Program-made: the position numbers and the translations under genes
Source: Acinetobacter sp. Marseille-Q1618
Lineage (GTDB): Bacteria > Pseudomonadota > Gammaproteobacteria > Pseudomonadales > Moraxellaceae
Assembly (NCBI RefSeq): GCF_902809855.1
Contig: NZ_CADDWJ010000003.1
Coordinates: 1-64,000 of the forward strand
DNA: 64,000 nucleotides
Reading direction: 5' to 3'
Notes under the pieces: generated by a model
Told to the model about the DNA's origin: nothing
What the model saw: only the letters and a program-made list of their open reading frames with translations
The model's database searches: none
Part shown: positions 29,443 to 38,284 of the stretch, one piece after another
Numbering within the stretch: the stretch's first letter is position 1
How the letters are laid out: the number at the start of each line of letters is the position of its first letter

Positions 29443-30312
29443 TTAGTGTCCTGAAACCGTAAGTGTAGTTCCATTCAGGTTAACGCCACTTAGCTCAACA
29501 TCACCAAAAGCTTTGGCGTTTGCATCACCTGCACGTGCACCCCAAATCATTGCATTGAATCCGTTAGCATCACCTAACTTATTCACATTCAATTTTAAGC
29601 CTTCTGGAGCTACGCCAGCAGTAATATCAAAATCTAAATTTGTAATACCAAACTGACCTGGCGCTGAGTTAGCAATGGAAATGTTATCTAAGGCTAAACT
29701 ACCGCCCCCACCAATATCATTTAACTTATATCCAGTAATGGTTATACCATTCCTAAATATACCTGATAATTTTAATATTCCACCTTGTGGTGTAGCACCC
29801 AATTGAATATTGGTTTTCATATTAGAAATATAAAACTGCATATTATCTAAAATTTTTGTAGGATTAGCCACTCCTCGAGTCACACCTATTTTCTGTTTAG
29901 ATGCTCCTACCCAAATATCACCAGTATTAATTGTAATATCTTGTGGTAGTCTCACGCCAATATTTAAGAATGGACCAGTTGTTGTAGTCCCTGCATCTGT
30001 ATCAATGTCCAAAATAACATTAATATTTGCAGAGCCTGAAGACAATGACAATGGGTTAGTCCCAATACCACCCGCTGTCCCTAACATGATTGCTCCTGCT
30101 TTTTTAGTCCCGCCAAGCAAGGCATTATCTAAACCATCGTTATCGTGATAAATAACATCAGCTTGAATAGGTCCTGTTGGTAGAATACTAATGGTTAAGC
30201 CATCTTGACCAGTTAACGATGAAAGTGCTTCATCGTTTAATGCCTCAAGTGCCCATGTCGGTGAACTTGTAAGGATTAAACCGAGCATCCCTAAACAAGA
30301 TATCTTTTTCAT
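29443..30312 (-). CDS. DUF6160/FilA-like secreted protein
   Basis: The 289-aa product has a signal peptide (about residues 1-21, ending PTWA) and then LEALNDEALSSLTGQDGLTI, the N-terminal signature of DUF6160 (FilA-like) proteins of Acinetobacter. The rest is Gly/Asn-rich and beta-repetitive, as in surface or fimbria-like proteins. No usher or chaperone gene is adjacent, so it is an orphan relative of the fil cluster. AGGG precedes the ATG at 30312; the frame could extend to a TTG at 30330. It lies convergent to queE and divergent from queC. Confidence 0.72.
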   Translation of the reverse strand: MKKISCLGMLGLILTSSPTWALEALNDEALSSLTGQDGLTISILPTGPIQADVIYHDNDGLDNALLGGTKKAGAIMLGTAGGIGTNPLSLSSGSANINVILDIDTDAGTTTTGPFLNIGVRLPQDITINTGDIWVGASKQKIGVTRGVANPTKILDNMQFYISNMKTNIQLGATPQGGILKLSGIFRNGITITGYKLNDIGGGGSLALDNISIANSAPGQFGITNLDFDITAGVAPEGLKLNVNKLGDANGFNAMIWGARAGDANAKAFGDVELSGVNLNGTTLTVSGH

Positions 30313-30484
30313 TTTTTTTATCCCTATCAATTTTTATTGATTGCTTTGACTATAAATCATTCAAATGCGTGTCTATTATAATTGAGCTAATACACAATTC
30401 AATCACATCATTGCCATTTATTTGCATATTAATCGACATAACTGGCTTCATTTTTGTAATTCAGATAAACAGCAGGAAACAAGC

Positions 30485-30490
30485 TATAAT
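30485..30490 (+). promoter_or_regulatory. Possible -10 box of queC
   Basis: A consensus TATAAT lies 39 bases before the queC start codon. No good -35 element is visible at the usual distance, and no preQ1-riboswitch-like sequence follows it. Confidence 0.4.
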
Positions 30491-30528
30491 ACGCTCTTGC
30501 TTTTGTGAATATTTTTGTGGAGTGAGAT

Positions 30529-31197
30529 ATGCGCCCTCGTGCCGTAGTTTTATTGTCTGGTGGTTTAGATTCAACAACTTGTTTAGCTTGGGCGCAAGCA
30601 CGTTATGATTGTATCGCCTTAAGTTTTATGTATGGACAGCGTTCAACCACTGAACTTGATGCAGCACGTACAATTACCCAACATGCAGGTGTAGAACATC
30701 GTGTGATCAATATTGATCTAGGGAATTTAGGTGGCTCTGCACTGACTGACCATAATATTGCTGTGCCTGATCATGAAACAGATGGTATTCCTGTAACTTA
30801 TGTTCCAGCACGTAACACTATTTTCTTATCTTATGCTTTAGCTGCGGCTGAGGTTTTTGGCGCTGAAGCGATCGTGATTGGGATCAATGCTGTTGATTAT
30901 TCAGGATATCCTGACTGTAGACCTGAATATATTGAAGCTTTTGCCAATATGGCACGTTTAGCAACCAAAGTGGGGATTGAAGGCAAACCACTTAAATTTG
31001 AAACACCTCTGTTACATTTATCCAAAGCGAATATAATACGTTTAGGTGTAGAACATGGCGTAGACTATAGCCAAACGGTTTCCTGTTACCAAGCAGATGA
31101 CCAAGGACGTGCATGTGGAAAATGTGATAGCTGCCGCTTAAGAAAACAAGGCTTTAGTGATGCAGGTGTTACTGATCCAACACGTTATATACAGTAA
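30529..31197 (+). CDS. queC: 7-cyano-7-deazaguanine synthase
   Basis: QueC is an ATP-dependent enzyme converting 7-carboxy-7-deazaguanine to preQ0. The 222-aa product has the PP-loop LLSGGLDST at residues about 8-16 and a C-terminal zinc site formed by the cysteines of [16 protein letters not shown] lies well placed before the ATG. It acts directly after QueE, encoded 1.1 kb upstream. Confidence 0.95.
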   Translation: MRPRAVVLLSGGLDSTTCLAWAQARYDCIALSFMYGQRSTTELDAARTITQHAGVEHRVINIDLGNLGGSALTDHNIAVPDHETDGIPVTYVPARNTIFLSYALAAAEVFGAEAIVIGINAVDYSGYPDCRPEYIEAFANMARLATKVGIEGKPLKFETPLLHLSKANIIRLGVEHGVDYSQTVSCYQADDQGRACGKCDSCRLRKQGFSDAGVTDPTRYIQ

Positions 31198-31213
31198 TAA
31201 CAAGGTACAGTTT

Positions 31214-31618
31214 ATGAAAAACTTAAAATCAGGTATTTTTCTTTCAACTTTATTTTCTGCGGCAGCTTTATTTGGTACAACTGCACAAGCAGACAATAAT
31301 GCTTTACAACAAGCATATAAAAGCTCAAATGTAAAATCAGCATTAATTGGTGTATGTAAAACTGAAACTGCGAAAGGCGGTAAATTAACCAGTGCTGAAG
31401 TCAGCAAATACTGTACTTGTGCAATTGAATCTGATGGTAAATTAACCAATGATCAAAAATGGCAAATCCAAAGTGCTATTAACCAAAAGAAAAGTCCTTC
31501 AACTTTAGCTTTTGTACAAAAACAGAACCAAGAACTTCAATCATGCTTTGGGCCTCAATTAACAGGTAAATTAAAAACCTTAACTGAAGCTGCAATGAAA
31601 GCGGCTGAGAAAAAATAA
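31214..31618 (+). CDS. Hypothetical small secreted protein
   Basis: The 134-aa product begins with a signal peptide (about residues 1-25, ending TTAQA before DNNALQQ). It contains four cysteines (VCKTE, YCTCA, SCFGP), which suggests disulfides or ligand binding in the periplasm. I do not recognise a named family. The frame opens at 31157 inside queC, but AAGG before the ATG at 31214 decides the start. It may be cotranscribed with queC (16-bp gap) and ends at a strong terminator. Confidence 0.7.
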   Translation: MKNLKSGIFLSTLFSAAALFGTTAQADNNALQQAYKSSNVKSALIGVCKTETAKGGKLTSAEVSKYCTCAIESDGKLTNDQKWQIQSAINQKKSPSTLAFVQKQNQELQSCFGPQLTGKLKTLTEAAMKAAEKK

Positions 31619-31632
31619 GTTGTAATGAATTG

Positions 31633-31666
31633 AAAATAAGCCACATTTTTGTGGCTTATTTTTTTA
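31633..31666 (+). terminator. Terminator after small secreted protein gene
   Basis: AAATAAGCCACA pairs perfectly with TGTGGCTTATTT around TTTT, followed by more Ts. Confidence 0.85.
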
Positions 31667-31700
31667 GAGGTCGCATAATAGAATAAATGAGGAGAAACAT

Positions 31701-32162
31701 ATGTCTGAAAATATTCAATTACCTAACCAAAACTTTGCAAGTACTCAAGGTGAAATTAACCTAAATCAAATCACAAATGATTGGTTAATTCTTTATTTTT
31801 ATCCAAAAGATAATACTCCTGGTTGCACGACGCAAGCGGTTGGTTTTTCAGCTTTAAAAGATCAATTTGATGCACTGAACACGACCATCATCGGGGTTTC
31901 TCGTGATTCTGTAAAAACGCATCAGAATTTTACTGAAAAACAGTCATTAACCATAAACTTGATCAGTAACCAAGATGAAAGTTTATGTAAGCATTTTGAT
32001 GTAATTAAAGAAAAAAATATGTATGGAAAAAAAGTGATGGGAATTGAACGTTCGACTTTCATTTTCCATAAAGGTCAGCTGGTCAAAGAATATCGTAAAG
32101 TGAAAGCTGCGGGACATGCAGAAATTGTGTTAGAAGATTTAAAAGCACTGCAAAATACTTAA
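31701..32162 (+). CDS. bcp: Thioredoxin-dependent peroxiredoxin Bcp
   Basis: Bcp reduces hydrogen peroxide and organic hydroperoxides using thioredoxin. The 153-aa protein has the peroxidatic cysteine in NTPGCTTQAVGF, and a second cysteine in ESLCKHF. Bcp proteins usually have the resolving Cys five residues after the first (TxxC). Here that position is not Cys, so it looks like the one-Cys or distant two-Cys variant. GGAG precedes the ATG. Confidence 0.92.
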   Translation: MSENIQLPNQNFASTQGEINLNQITNDWLILYFYPKDNTPGCTTQAVGFSALKDQFDALNTTIIGVSRDSVKTHQNFTEKQSLTINLISNQDESLCKHFDVIKEKNMYGKKVMGIERSTFIFHKGQLVKEYRKVKAAGHAEIVLEDLKALQNT

Positions 32163-32241
32163 ATACTTTAGTTTTGAATAAAGAATCACAAGATTGTTTA
32201 AAGTATTTTCTATGCTTAAATCCTAAAATAAAGATAAAATT

Positions 32242-32270
32242 AAAAGACATAGCTAAGACTATGTCTTTTA
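32242..32270. terminator. Bidirectional terminator between bcp and carbonic anhydrase gene
   Basis: AAAAGACATAG (32242-32252) pairs with CTATGTCTTTT (32259-32269) around a six-base loop. The genes on both sides converge on it. Confidence 0.7.
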
Positions 32271-32283
32271 AAGATTAAAAATT

Positions 32284-33015
32284 TTATTCTAAAATCATAC
32301 GCGCATTTACAGGTTGTACAGGTCGATTATTCGGATGACTGAGTAATTGAGTAAAGGCATTAAGCTGCGCTTCAGATGCAGATTGAATATTTTTTAATAC
32401 AATCCATCTCACACCTTCTGTACATGGTGGTGTCGTTAAAGAACCATTAAAACGATAATAATCTAATTTTTTAGGTAAGAAGTTTGCAGCTACTACCTGC
32501 TCATTCAAAGTAATATCTTGTCCCACTTGTTTGGGTAGATTTTTCCAAACTTGTTCTAAGCTTTTATTATTTTCGCCCTTTTTGTACATTATTGCCACAA
32601 CAGCTAATTCACCTTGTGCGTTGGCATGTACTAAATGCATTTCCATTGGATAACTTATACCATTAATTTTATTTTCACTTGGGCTATGTAAATGAAATTG
32701 TTTTAAGACAAATTCCTTTCCATCTAAAGTTAAATTATTACCATCATTAAAATTTACTTGTACAGTATGTCCATTATTAATAATCGACTGGGTTTTGGCT
32801 GTATAGTTAAATTTTAAAGGTTCAAGCTTTGCCGAAGTGGTATTTTTAATATCAATAGGAGATTGATTTAAACCAGAACAAGCATGGTATTTTTCACTTA
32901 AACTCGCCCATTTTTCAGGTGCATTATTCGCCTCATATCCCCAATCATTTGCTTCACCCCCATAAGTGATGGCTGCCAAAGAGCAAGTATATAAACTAAA
33001 TAGAATTTTTTTCAC
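32284..33015 (-). CDS. Periplasmic alpha-carbonic anhydrase
   Basis: The 243-aa enzyme interconverts CO2 and bicarbonate. A signal peptide is present (about residues 1-19). The WGYE start, SPIDIKN, and the three zinc histidines in QFHLHSPSE and EMHLVHAN identify the alpha class, as does the C-terminal TTPPCTEGVRW. Two cysteines (HACSGL and PPCTE) match the disulfide of the Neisseria-type periplasmic enzyme. It is a single gene with no visible operon partner. Confidence 0.93.
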   Translation of the reverse strand: MKKILFSLYTCSLAAITYGGEANDWGYEANNAPEKWASLSEKYHACSGLNQSPIDIKNTTSAKLEPLKFNYTAKTQSIINNGHTVQVNFNDGNNLTLDGKEFVLKQFHLHSPSENKINGISYPMEMHLVHANAQGELAVVAIMYKKGENNKSLEQVWKNLPKQVGQDITLNEQVVAANFLPKKLDYYRFNGSLTTPPCTEGVRWIVLKNIQSASEAQLNAFTQLLSHPNNRPVQPVNARMILE

Positions 33016-33330
33016 AAAAACCTCTTATTTTAAGTATAAAAAATTATCACTTTAATGTTGATTACTAAAGTGGATATTTATTTTAAATCAAGTAAATATT
33101 TAACTTTGACTATATAATCTATCAAAACCAAATATAAAAACATTAAATAATAAATACTTATAATACTCAATGATAAAAATCATCAATTTCAACGATATAT
33201 CATTTCTAAATTTATTTTAAAAATCACATAATATTTAAAATATTTTATTAATACTTTTTATAAATATAGCAAGCTTCATGCTAAAGAAAAGTCATGATTT
33301 TTGATCAAAATGGGCTATAATCAATCTACA
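33016..33330. other. AT-rich promoter region of ribB and the carbonic anhydrase gene
   Basis: About 315 bp of very AT-rich DNA lie between the divergent carbonic anhydrase gene and the FMN riboswitch. A consensus -10 (TATAAT at 33316-33321) lies just before the riboswitch and probably starts the ribB transcript. I see no gene in it. Confidence 0.55.
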
Positions 33331-33490
33331 TCGCTTCAGGGCGGGGTGAGATTCCCCACCGGTGGTAATTTAAATATGTTCTTTAGACTGTATTTATTCA
33401 GCCCACGAGCTGATTATTTATTTAAAAATAATCGGCAGATTTGGTGAAATCCCAAAGCCGACGGTATAGTCCGGATGAAAGAAGACGACG
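33331..33490 (+). ncRNA. FMN riboswitch (RFN element)
   Basis: The conserved RFN blocks are present in order: TTCAGGGCGGGGTGAG, TTCCCCACCGGTGGTAA, AGCCCACGAGC, TTTGGTGAAATCCC, and GCCGACGGTATAGTCC followed by GGATGAAAGAAGACG. It lies in the 5' leader of ribB, about 100 bases before its start codon. High FMN should switch ribB off. Confidence 0.97.
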
Positions 33491-33592
33491 TTACGTTTGA
33501 GTAGATTCATGCCTTGGGTCTATTTTGTTACGCCACTATTTCACATGTCCTGAAATGTTCAACCGTATTTTTTATTTTACGAGAGCGTTTCA

Positions 33593-34252
33593 ATGTCTAG
33601 TTTAATTCAACCTGAAATTTTCTTTTCAGCACTTTCCCCTGCTGAGCAACGTATCGAACAAGCTTTAGAAGATATGCGTCAAGGCAAACCAGTCTTGGTC
33701 ATGGACGATTTTGATCGTGAAAATGAAGCCGATCTGATCGTTGCTGCCGAAACACTTACTGTCGAAACGATGGCGCGGATGATCCGTGATGGTTCTGGTA
33801 TTGTATGTTTGACTTTAACTGCAGAACTTGCTGATCATTTAGAACTAGCCCCGATGGTTGAGGACAATTCCAGTCATTTTAAAACTGCATTTACAGTCAC
33901 CATCGAAGCCGCTGAAGGCGTAACCACAGGTGTTTCTGCTAAAGATCGTGTCACTACAATTCAGGCTGCCATCAAAAATGGTGCTGTAGCCAGTGATTTA
34001 AATCGTCCTGGGCATGTGTTTCCATTACGTGGTTGTGAAGGTGGTGTATTAAGTCGTCGTGGTCATACTGAGGGTTCAATCGACTTAGCTCGTATGGCAG
34101 GTTTAAAACCTGCAGGGGTTTTATGTGAGGTCACAAATCCAGATGGAACAATGGCTTCAGGCATTCAGGTACTCTCTTATGCGCAAACCCATCATTTAAC
34201 GCTTATTACCATTGAAGAAATTGTGCAATATCGATTAGCGCATCAAATTTGA
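33593..34252 (+). CDS. ribB: 3,4-dihydroxy-2-butanone-4-phosphate synthase
   Basis: RibB makes the four-carbon precursor of riboflavin from ribulose 5-phosphate. The 219-aa single-domain protein shows [11 protein letters not shown] (acidic metal site) and [17 protein letters not shown]. No GTP cyclohydrolase II domain is fused. It is preceded by an FMN riboswitch and a long leader, so it is regulated by flavin level independently of other rib genes. A terminator follows. Confidence 0.97.
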   Translation: MSSLIQPEIFFSALSPAEQRIEQALEDMRQGKPVLVMDDFDRENEADLIVAAETLTVETMARMIRDGSGIVCLTLTAELADHLELAPMVEDNSSHFKTAFTVTIEAAEGVTTGVSAKDRVTTIQAAIKNGAVASDLNRPGHVFPLRGCEGGVLSRRGHTEGSIDLARMAGLKPAGVLCEVTNPDGTMASGIQVLSYAQTHHLTLITIEEIVQYRLAHQI

Positions 34253-34267
34253 TTTTAATTTCTTAAA

Positions 34268-34306
34268 TAAAAATCCCAACATCACATGATCTTGGGATTT
34301 TTATTG
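34268..34306. terminator. Terminator after ribB
   Basis: AAAAATCCCAA (34269-34279) pairs with TTGGGATTTTT (34292-34302). It lies between convergent ribB and the HPP gene and works in both directions. Confidence 0.8.
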
Positions 34307-34312
34307 AACGTA

Positions 34313-34846
34313 TTATTCAGATTTACTGTTCCACAATCCCAAACCATACATTGGCCATTTTTGCTGAGTCTGAAAATTATTCACCACTAAAGCGACCATA
34401 ACAAGTACAATCGCACCAAGTAAGACAGGAAAAATTAAAAAATACCAATCATAATGAACTGTCTGTGCAGTCAATAAAATGACCAAAGGGTTTGCACCTG
34501 CAGGTGGATGAACACAACGTAAATATTGCATCAATGCAATAGCAGCACCAACTGAAACAGCAATACTCAATAGATTTATACCCAACAATTTCAAACAAAT
34601 TAATCCTGTTGCAGCCGCAATAAAATGTCCTAAGATTATATTTCTTGGTTGTGCCAAAGGTGATTGTGACACTGCATATAGTAAAACACAGCTTGCTCCG
34701 AAAGGTGCCATAATCCACGTATAGCCAGACCATTCACTAAGTAATAATAAAATAAAAATAGTGACTGAACCACCGACAAAGGCTCGCAAAATATCTTGAT
34801 TTTTGGGTCGAGGTGCAAGCTTTTCTTTTCCTGAAAAAATAGACAT
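34313..34846 (-). CDS. HPP-family integral membrane protein
   Basis: The 177-aa inner-membrane protein has four or five predicted membrane segments. Family landmarks are APFGASCVLLYAVSQSPLAQPR and the name-giving HPP in VHPPAGANPL. Members have been linked to nitrite transport in plastids, but the bacterial function is not established. It is divergent from a tetR gene across 97 bp that contain a 26-bp perfect palindrome, so it is probably repressed by that regulator. Confidence 0.88.
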   Translation of the reverse strand: MSIFSGKEKLAPRPKNQDILRAFVGGSVTIFILLLLSEWSGYTWIMAPFGASCVLLYAVSQSPLAQPRNIILGHFIAAATGLICLKLLGINLLSIAVSVGAAIALMQYLRCVHPPAGANPLVILLTAQTVHYDWYFLIFPVLLGAIVLVMVALVVNNFQTQQKWPMYGLGLWNSKSE

Positions 34847-34892
34847 AAGGTAAATCCTTGAATTGATTTATCGTGATCAGCGCGCTAAAATC

Positions 34893-34918
34893 AAAATAGT
34901 ACAGATCTGTACTATTTT
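34893..34918. promoter_or_regulatory. 26-bp perfect palindrome, likely TetR operator
   Basis: The half-site AAAATAGTACAGA is followed directly by its exact reverse complement with no spacer. It lies in the 97-bp gap between the divergent HPP and tetR genes, the usual place for a TetR operator controlling both. Confidence 0.8.
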
Positions 34919-34943
34919 CAAGAATTCTTTATGAGAATATAAA

Positions 34944-35504
34944 ATGTCAAAATCAGCAACAAAGATTTTAAGCACCGCAGAACAATTATTTAATGCACAT
35001 AGCTTTAATGCAGTCGGTGTAGACTTAATTCGTGATGAGTCGGGGTGTTCTAAAACCACGATGTATACTTATTTTAAAAATAAACAACAACTTGTTTGTG
35101 AGGTGCTTAAACACAGACATCAATATTTTCAAGACAGTCTGAGTGCTTTTGTCACAGCAACTGACGGTCTTGGTGCCATTGAACAAATTTTTCAATGGCA
35201 TCTACACTGGTTTCAGACTGATCATTTTAAAGGTTGTCTATTTGTCCGTGCTGTCGCTGAATCTTCTCAGCAAGATGTTGAACTCATTGAAATTGCGATA
35301 CAACATAAAGTTTGGATTAGAAGTTTTATTTTGCAAAATATTTCTGATTTACAGCATCCTCAACAAATTACGGAATTATTTTTTAATATATTAGAAGGCT
35401 TGATTGCTCGTTTTTTAGTGGAAGACTACGACAAAAAAGTCGCAGAAGATGCATACAAGTCATTATTGTTATTAGTGAATTTACTTCAAAACCAAACCGA
35501 ATAA
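34944..35504 (+). CDS. TetR-family transcriptional regulator
   Basis: The 186-aa product has an N-terminal TetR helix-turn-helix (residues about 5-50; VDLIRDESGCSKTTMYTYFKNK is the recognition region). The C-terminal domain resembles the TetR_C group with HWFQTDHFKGCLFVRA. The Cys in FKGCLF lies in the ligand-domain core. It is likely to repress itself and the divergent HPP gene through the palindrome between them. Its end overlaps the lysE-type gene by 19 bp. Confidence 0.9.
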   Translation: MSKSATKILSTAEQLFNAHSFNAVGVDLIRDESGCSKTTMYTYFKNKQQLVCEVLKHRHQYFQDSLSAFVTATDGLGAIEQIFQWHLHWFQTDHFKGCLFVRAVAESSQQDVELIEIAIQHKVWIRSFILQNISDLQHPQQITELFFNILEGLIARFLVEDYDKKVAEDAYKSLLLLVNLLQNQTE

Positions 35505-36094
35505 ATGCCATACAATGCAACCACAAGCAAAATTGCACCACAACTGAGTAATATTTTATTATAACTCTTAGACTTAGATAGTGCATTAAAACCGAAGTAA
35601 ACCACTGACAAGGTAGCAAAATCTAAAACGATCCAAGTTAAAGTCAGTAAGATTAAACTTTGATCTAAATTGTGCATCACATGCGTAAACTGCGGAAAAA
35701 ATGAAGCAAAGAAAATAATATCTTTGGGGTTTGAAATACCAACAAGAAAACCTTGCTTAAAACTACTCTGTACTTGGCTTGAAATTTCATGTGCTTGCTG
35801 AGTTTGGCTCAGAGCTTCTCGCACGATTTGCATACCTAAATAGGCAATATACAAACAGCCTAGGATTTTGATGATATCGAACCAATGACTGGCAATATTT
35901 AAAAAGCCTTTTAAAATCAAAACTGAAGTTGCGATCAACACTAAAGATGCGAGATTTGTACCAAAAATCGTATGTAATGCTTTTTTATAGCCGCCTCGTA
36001 GACCTGCGCCTGCCACCAAAAGCATGACAGGTCCAGGCGTTGCAATCATCACAATGACAGCAACACAATATAAAATATAGACTGAAAAATCCAA
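35486..36094 (-). CDS. LysE/RhtB-family amino acid exporter
   Basis: The 202-aa inner-membrane protein has six predicted membrane segments. The LysE family signature is present as MIATPGPVMLLVAGAGLRGG near the N-terminus, with FGTNLASLV and GISNPKDIIFFASFFPQF further on. It should export an amino acid or analogue; the substrate is unknown. It converges on the tetR gene and shares 19 bp with its 3' end. Confidence 0.88.
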   Translation of the reverse strand: MDFSVYILYCVAVIVMIATPGPVMLLVAGAGLRGGYKKALHTIFGTNLASLVLIATSVLILKGFLNIASHWFDIIKILGCLYIAYLGMQIVREALSQTQQAHEISSQVQSSFKQGFLVGISNPKDIIFFASFFPQFTHVMHNLDQSLILLTLTWIVLDFATLSVVYFGFNALSKSKSYNKILLSCGAILLVVALYGIYSVWF

Positions 36095-36128
36095 GACTTA
36101 TCCAAGTAAAAGTTAAAAATCGTTTTGA

Positions 36129-36656
36129 TTATAAAGAATGCAGCTCATCTTCTTCTTCCATCATTTTTAATAAATTATGGCGGATCCCATCTGCTCGCAA
36201 CCATGCTAAGTCATAACTTGCAGTCGCCAAAGCCAAAACACGATGTTCAAACTCATCCCATAATGGCTTGACTTGTTTAGAGCTAATACCCAAACCACTT
36301 TCATCAGCAAGAGAACGATTTTTTTCACATATTTTTAAAGCATGATAAAGCTTACGCCCTTTTGATGCAGTATCTAACACTCGCACGCGCTTACTCGAAA
36401 TAAAACCTTCAACATGTTTAAGCTGAGCAAAAGGCAACATTGGCACTAAAATTTGATCAAGTTGAGCATCTAAACGTTTCCAAACCGCTAAACGTTGTTC
36501 AGGTGTATAAGTGTTCCACTGAATGACTTCATGATTAAAACGTCGACAACCACGACAAACCGAATCACCAAAAACCGTTGAACAACGTCCTACACACGGC
36601 GTTAAAGATGGAATTCGACTTTTATTGCTCAAAACATTTTCCTCATTTAAAGCCAT
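36129..36656 (-). CDS. DUF1289-domain protein
   Basis: The 175-aa product has an N-terminal DUF1289 domain with four cysteines arranged as PCVGRCST and DSVCRGCRRF, followed by EVIQWNTYTPEQRLAVW. The cysteines could bind a metal or iron-sulfur cluster. The remaining 110 residues are helical and not recognised. The frame opens at 36680; the ATG at 36656 gives a typical N-terminus. It is divergent from trhO. Confidence 0.8.
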   Translation of the reverse strand: MALNEENVLSNKSRIPSLTPCVGRCSTVFGDSVCRGCRRFNHEVIQWNTYTPEQRLAVWKRLDAQLDQILVPMLPFAQLKHVEGFISSKRVRVLDTASKGRKLYHALKICEKNRSLADESGLGISSKQVKPLWDEFEHRVLALATASYDLAWLRADGIRHNLLKMMEEEDELHSL

Positions 36657-36747
36657 ATTTATGCTATGGCTTTCTCGCAAAACTTTCTAATTCAGGCTAG
36701 AATACGCACCTAAATTTTTTCATATCTTAATACATTTGGAGTATTCC

Positions 36748-37680
36748 ATGAACGCTACTGTAGAACAGCTTGCACCTGTAGAACAGCAAGCGACCACTGG
36801 TTGGGTTGTTGCAGCACTTTATCAATTCAAAGAAGTTCAAGATCCTGCTGATCTTCAACAACGTCTTTTAGATTTGGTAAAAACCATCAACCTATGCGGT
36901 ACTCTAATTGTTGCAGGAGAAGGAATCAACGGTACTGTTGCAGGTGATCGTCAAGCAATTGATGTTATTCATCAATTTCTTTTAGACAATGGTTTTAACA
37001 ATATGGAATACAAAGAATCACAAAGTGATGATAAACCATTCCGTAAAATGAAAATCAAACTTAAAAAAGAAATCGTGACTTTGGGTGTCGAAGTAAAACC
37101 ACGTGACTTGGTTGGACACTATCTAGATCCAAAAGAGTGGAATAAACTAATCGCACGTGATGACGTGATCTTGATCGACACACGTAACGATTATGAATAT
37201 AAAGCTGGAACATTCAAGGGTGCAATCGACCCGAAAACAGAAACCTTTCGTGAATTTCCAGACTACGTGAAAAAAGAACTTGAACAGCACAAAGACAAAA
37301 AAATTGCGATGTTCTGTACAGGCGGGATTCGCTGTGAGAAATCAACGTCGTTATTGCTTCAAGAAGGCTTTAATGAAGTTTATCACCTTAAAGGGGGTAT
37401 TTTAAAATACTTAGAAGAAACCCCAGCGGATGAAAGCATGTGGGAAGGTGAATGTTTTGTTTTTGATGGTCGTACCGCAGTTACACATGGTGTTGAAGAA
37501 GGCGTCAATGTGAAATGCCACGCTTGTGGTTGGCCTTTGACACCAGATGAAGTGGCATTACCAAGTTATGAGCATGGTGTGTCTTGCGTGTACTGTATTG
37601 AGAAAACATCTGAAAAGCAAAAAGAAGGTTTCCGTATGCGCCAATCACAAATTGTGGCAGCAAAGCGTAAACGCTTATAA
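36748..37680 (+). CDS. trhO: tRNA uridine(34) hydroxylase TrhO
   Basis: TrhO (YceA) carries out prephenate-independent, oxygen-dependent 5-hydroxylation of the wobble uridine. The 310-aa product has an N-terminal acylphosphatase-like domain, a central rhodanese domain with the active Cys in MFCTGGIRCEKS, and a C-terminal cysteine pair region CHACGWPL and CVYC. The frame opens at 36736, but TTTGGAG before the ATG at 36748 decides the start. A terminator follows. Confidence 0.93.
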   Translation: MNATVEQLAPVEQQATTGWVVAALYQFKEVQDPADLQQRLLDLVKTINLCGTLIVAGEGINGTVAGDRQAIDVIHQFLLDNGFNNMEYKESQSDDKPFRKMKIKLKKEIVTLGVEVKPRDLVGHYLDPKEWNKLIARDDVILIDTRNDYEYKAGTFKGAIDPKTETFREFPDYVKKELEQHKDKKIAMFCTGGIRCEKSTSLLLQEGFNEVYHLKGGILKYLEETPADESMWEGECFVFDGRTAVTHGVEEGVNVKCHACGWPLTPDEVALPSYEHGVSCVYCIEKTSEKQKEGFRMRQSQIVAAKRKRL

Positions 37681-37707
37681 AAGCATCTAATTTTACAAAT
37701 TGTAATT

Positions 37708-37735
37708 AACCGCATAGTCTATGCGGTTTTTTTTA
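37708..37735 (+). terminator. Terminator after trhO
   Basis: AACCGCATA pairs with TATGCGGTT around GTC, followed by eight Ts. Confidence 0.9.
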
Positions 37736-37899
37736 CACTTGAATTACATAATTCATGAAACTTATAAAATGTTGATACCGAAAATAAGTGCTTTGGACAG
37801 AAGCTTACAGATTTGCTTGCTAATATCACAATCATTAAATGGCTACTTTTTAAAGCTTTTTCATTTTGCTTTAAAAATTATTATAAGGAAATCAGTATT

Positions 37900-38181
37900 A
37901 TGGAAAGAACCTCTTATCTTGCATCTGAAAGTATCAATTATCATTATTCAGATAATGTACCTACAACAACAATTGAAAAAATTAGAACCGAACTCGAACA
38001 AGAGTCACATATTTTTATAGTTTGCCTAGGTATGCTAATCGGAACGACTTTATCTTTATTTATTGGTTATCATCTTAATACCACATTAATCAATATTTTT
38101 TTATTAATGAGCTTACCCGTTGCTTTAACTTATTGCTTGCGTAAAATTTATATCCATACGCTGATTCATTATCAAGAATAA
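37900..38181 (+). CDS. Small hypothetical membrane protein
   Basis: The 93-aa product has a hydrophilic N-terminal half and two closely spaced membrane segments (around IFIVCLGMLIGTTLSLFIGY and INIFLLMSLPVALTYCL). It then ends in a basic tail. I do not recognise a family. AAGGAA lies nine bases before the ATG, which supports translation. The frame is open further upstream (37813) without a ribosome-binding site. It stands alone between trhO and the DedA gene. Confidence 0.6.
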   Translation: MERTSYLASESINYHYSDNVPTTTIEKIRTELEQESHIFIVCLGMLIGTTLSLFIGYHLNTTLINIFLLMSLPVALTYCLRKIYIHTLIHYQE

Positions 38182-38284
38182 TTTTTTAATATACAACATT
38201 TTACAAAGATATACGCAGCATCACTTTACGGAGTTTGTTACACACCATACTATAAATAGCGACTTCCTCAGTGATGCTATAAAA

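Noticed and set aside
30313..30528. preQ1 riboswitch upstream of queC
   Set aside because: No preQ1-I or preQ1-II sequence pattern is visible in the leader.
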